A stretch of 64,000 nucleotides of DNA. It comes from Streptomyces sp. MspMP-M5. GTDB taxonomy: Bacteria; Actinomycetota; Actinomycetes; Streptomycetales; Streptomycetaceae. Shown in pieces: positions 63,605-64,000 of this stretch. The stretch is taken from positions 40,271 to 104,270 of the forward strand of contig NZ_KB891891.1 of the NCBI RefSeq assembly GCF_000373585.1, in the 5' to 3' direction. How positions within the stretch are numbered: position 1 is the first letter of the stretch; each line of letters starts with the position of its first letter. A program made the position numbers and the translations under genes. Below the pieces are notes generated by a model. The model saw only the letters and a program-made list of their open reading frames with translations, ran no database searches and had not been told where the DNA came from.

Positions 63605-64000
63605 CCCCGGTTTGACACGCCCCTGGTCGATCCGTAGTGTTCTCCGAGTTGCCAACGAGCCGGAACGGTTCTGTGGCAGCCATTCCGCCGCTTCGCGGCA
63701 ACTCACTACTGCACGGCCCCTCAACGGGACTGAATTCCGCATGCCGAAATTCGTTCCGGGCGTCTGATTAGGCGTCACCGAGGAATTCCGCTAAAGTAGT
63801 GAACACCCCGCCGACAGGGGAATCGGATCGAAATTCGAACCGCCCGCAACTCACCGAGAAGCGGACCGGAACGGAAAGAAGATCTGATAAAGTCGGAAAG
63901 GCCGAAAAGCGAAAGCGAAACGGCCGACCCCGCTCCAGCAGGGGGCCAGAGACGGAAACGGATCTGGTAAGGTTGGAACCGCGAGAAAGCCGAAAGGCCG
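63605..64000 (+). promoter_or_regulatory. rRNA operon promoter/leader region (incomplete)
   Basis: A strong promoter, TTGACA (63612-63617), 17 nt and TAGTGT (63635-63640), lies just after the MarR stop. Further -10-like boxes follow: TAAAGT at 63792-63797 and 63888-63893, and TAAGGT at 63968-63973. The last two sit in near-copies of GATCTGATAAAGTCGGAA, 80 nt apart. Several tandem promoters of this style precede Streptomyces 16S genes, as I recall. The 16S rRNA gene should start a few hundred nt beyond the right edge. No protein gene is seen here. Confidence 0.7.

Overview
The window is chromosomal DNA of a Streptomyces or very close relative. The base composition is very GC-rich, third codon positions are almost always G or C, GTG starts are frequent, and several promoters sit 6-7 nt upstream of a start codon (leaderless mRNAs). 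The gene set includes bldC, an Lsr2 paralogue, valine dehydrogenase and SpoIIE-type phosphatases. From memory, the order purD...purC...lsrL-purSQL...purF-purM...vdh...bldC...hrpA matches the conserved core around SCO4068-SCO4122 of S. coelicolor; no search was run.

Layout. 1-9.1 kb: purD, a membrane protein resembling an inactive M48 peptidase, an N,N-dimethylformamidase-beta-like protein, a divergent LysR/MFS pair, purC. 9.1-10.0 kb: three tRNA-Gly genes on the minus strand, one with abnormal D and T arms. 10.1-14.0 kb: lsrL divergent from the overlapping purSQL operon. 14.1-15.8 kb: a small ArsR-like regulator/membrane-protein unit and a maleylpyruvate-isomerase-fold protein. 16.1-18.8 kb: purF-purM. 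18.9-23.1 kb: DUF3073 protein, vdh, a conserved actinobacterial protein, bldC, DUF6274 protein. 23.3-29.3 kb: tRNA-Asp, hrpA, a membrane protein, then a tRNA Glu-Asp-Phe cluster. 29.4-35.2 kb: metallophosphoesterase, minimal zincin, lipoprotein, DEAD-box RNA helicase with a 180-bp tandem duplication. 35.5-42.4 kb (more variable): tRNA-Lys, DUF4232 protein, a frameshifted pseudogene, a DHA2 drug exporter, LysR, a SpoIIE-type phosphatase, DUF2332 protein. 42.5-49.5 kb: an M23 peptidase behind a c-di-AMP riboswitch, an aldo/keto reductase, a small membrane protein, a PrsW-like protease, trmB, lhgO. 49.7-54 kb: an NsdA-like developmental regulator and an asparagine-synthetase-like enzyme without the glutaminase cysteine. 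54.5-63.6 kb: a membrane-tethered ECF sigma factor with an extracellular NPCBM-like domain, TetR, type II NADH dehydrogenase, a PAS/SpoIIE/HATPase protein, and a divergent MFS/MarR pair. 63.6-64.0 kb: the promoter/leader region of an rRNA operon whose 16S gene should lie just beyond the right edge.

How the genes work together. Seven genes of de novo IMP synthesis are scattered in four units (purD; purC; purSQL; purF-purM). Many of the remaining genes concern development and envelope control: BldC, LsrL, the NsdA-like protein, the SpoIIE phosphatases, the riboswitch-controlled M23 peptidase, PrsW and the tethered sigma factor. The items I would look at first are the aberrant tRNA-Gly(UCC), the sigma-factor/sensor fusion, the orphan asparagine-synthetase-like enzyme and the decayed DUF4436-like gene.
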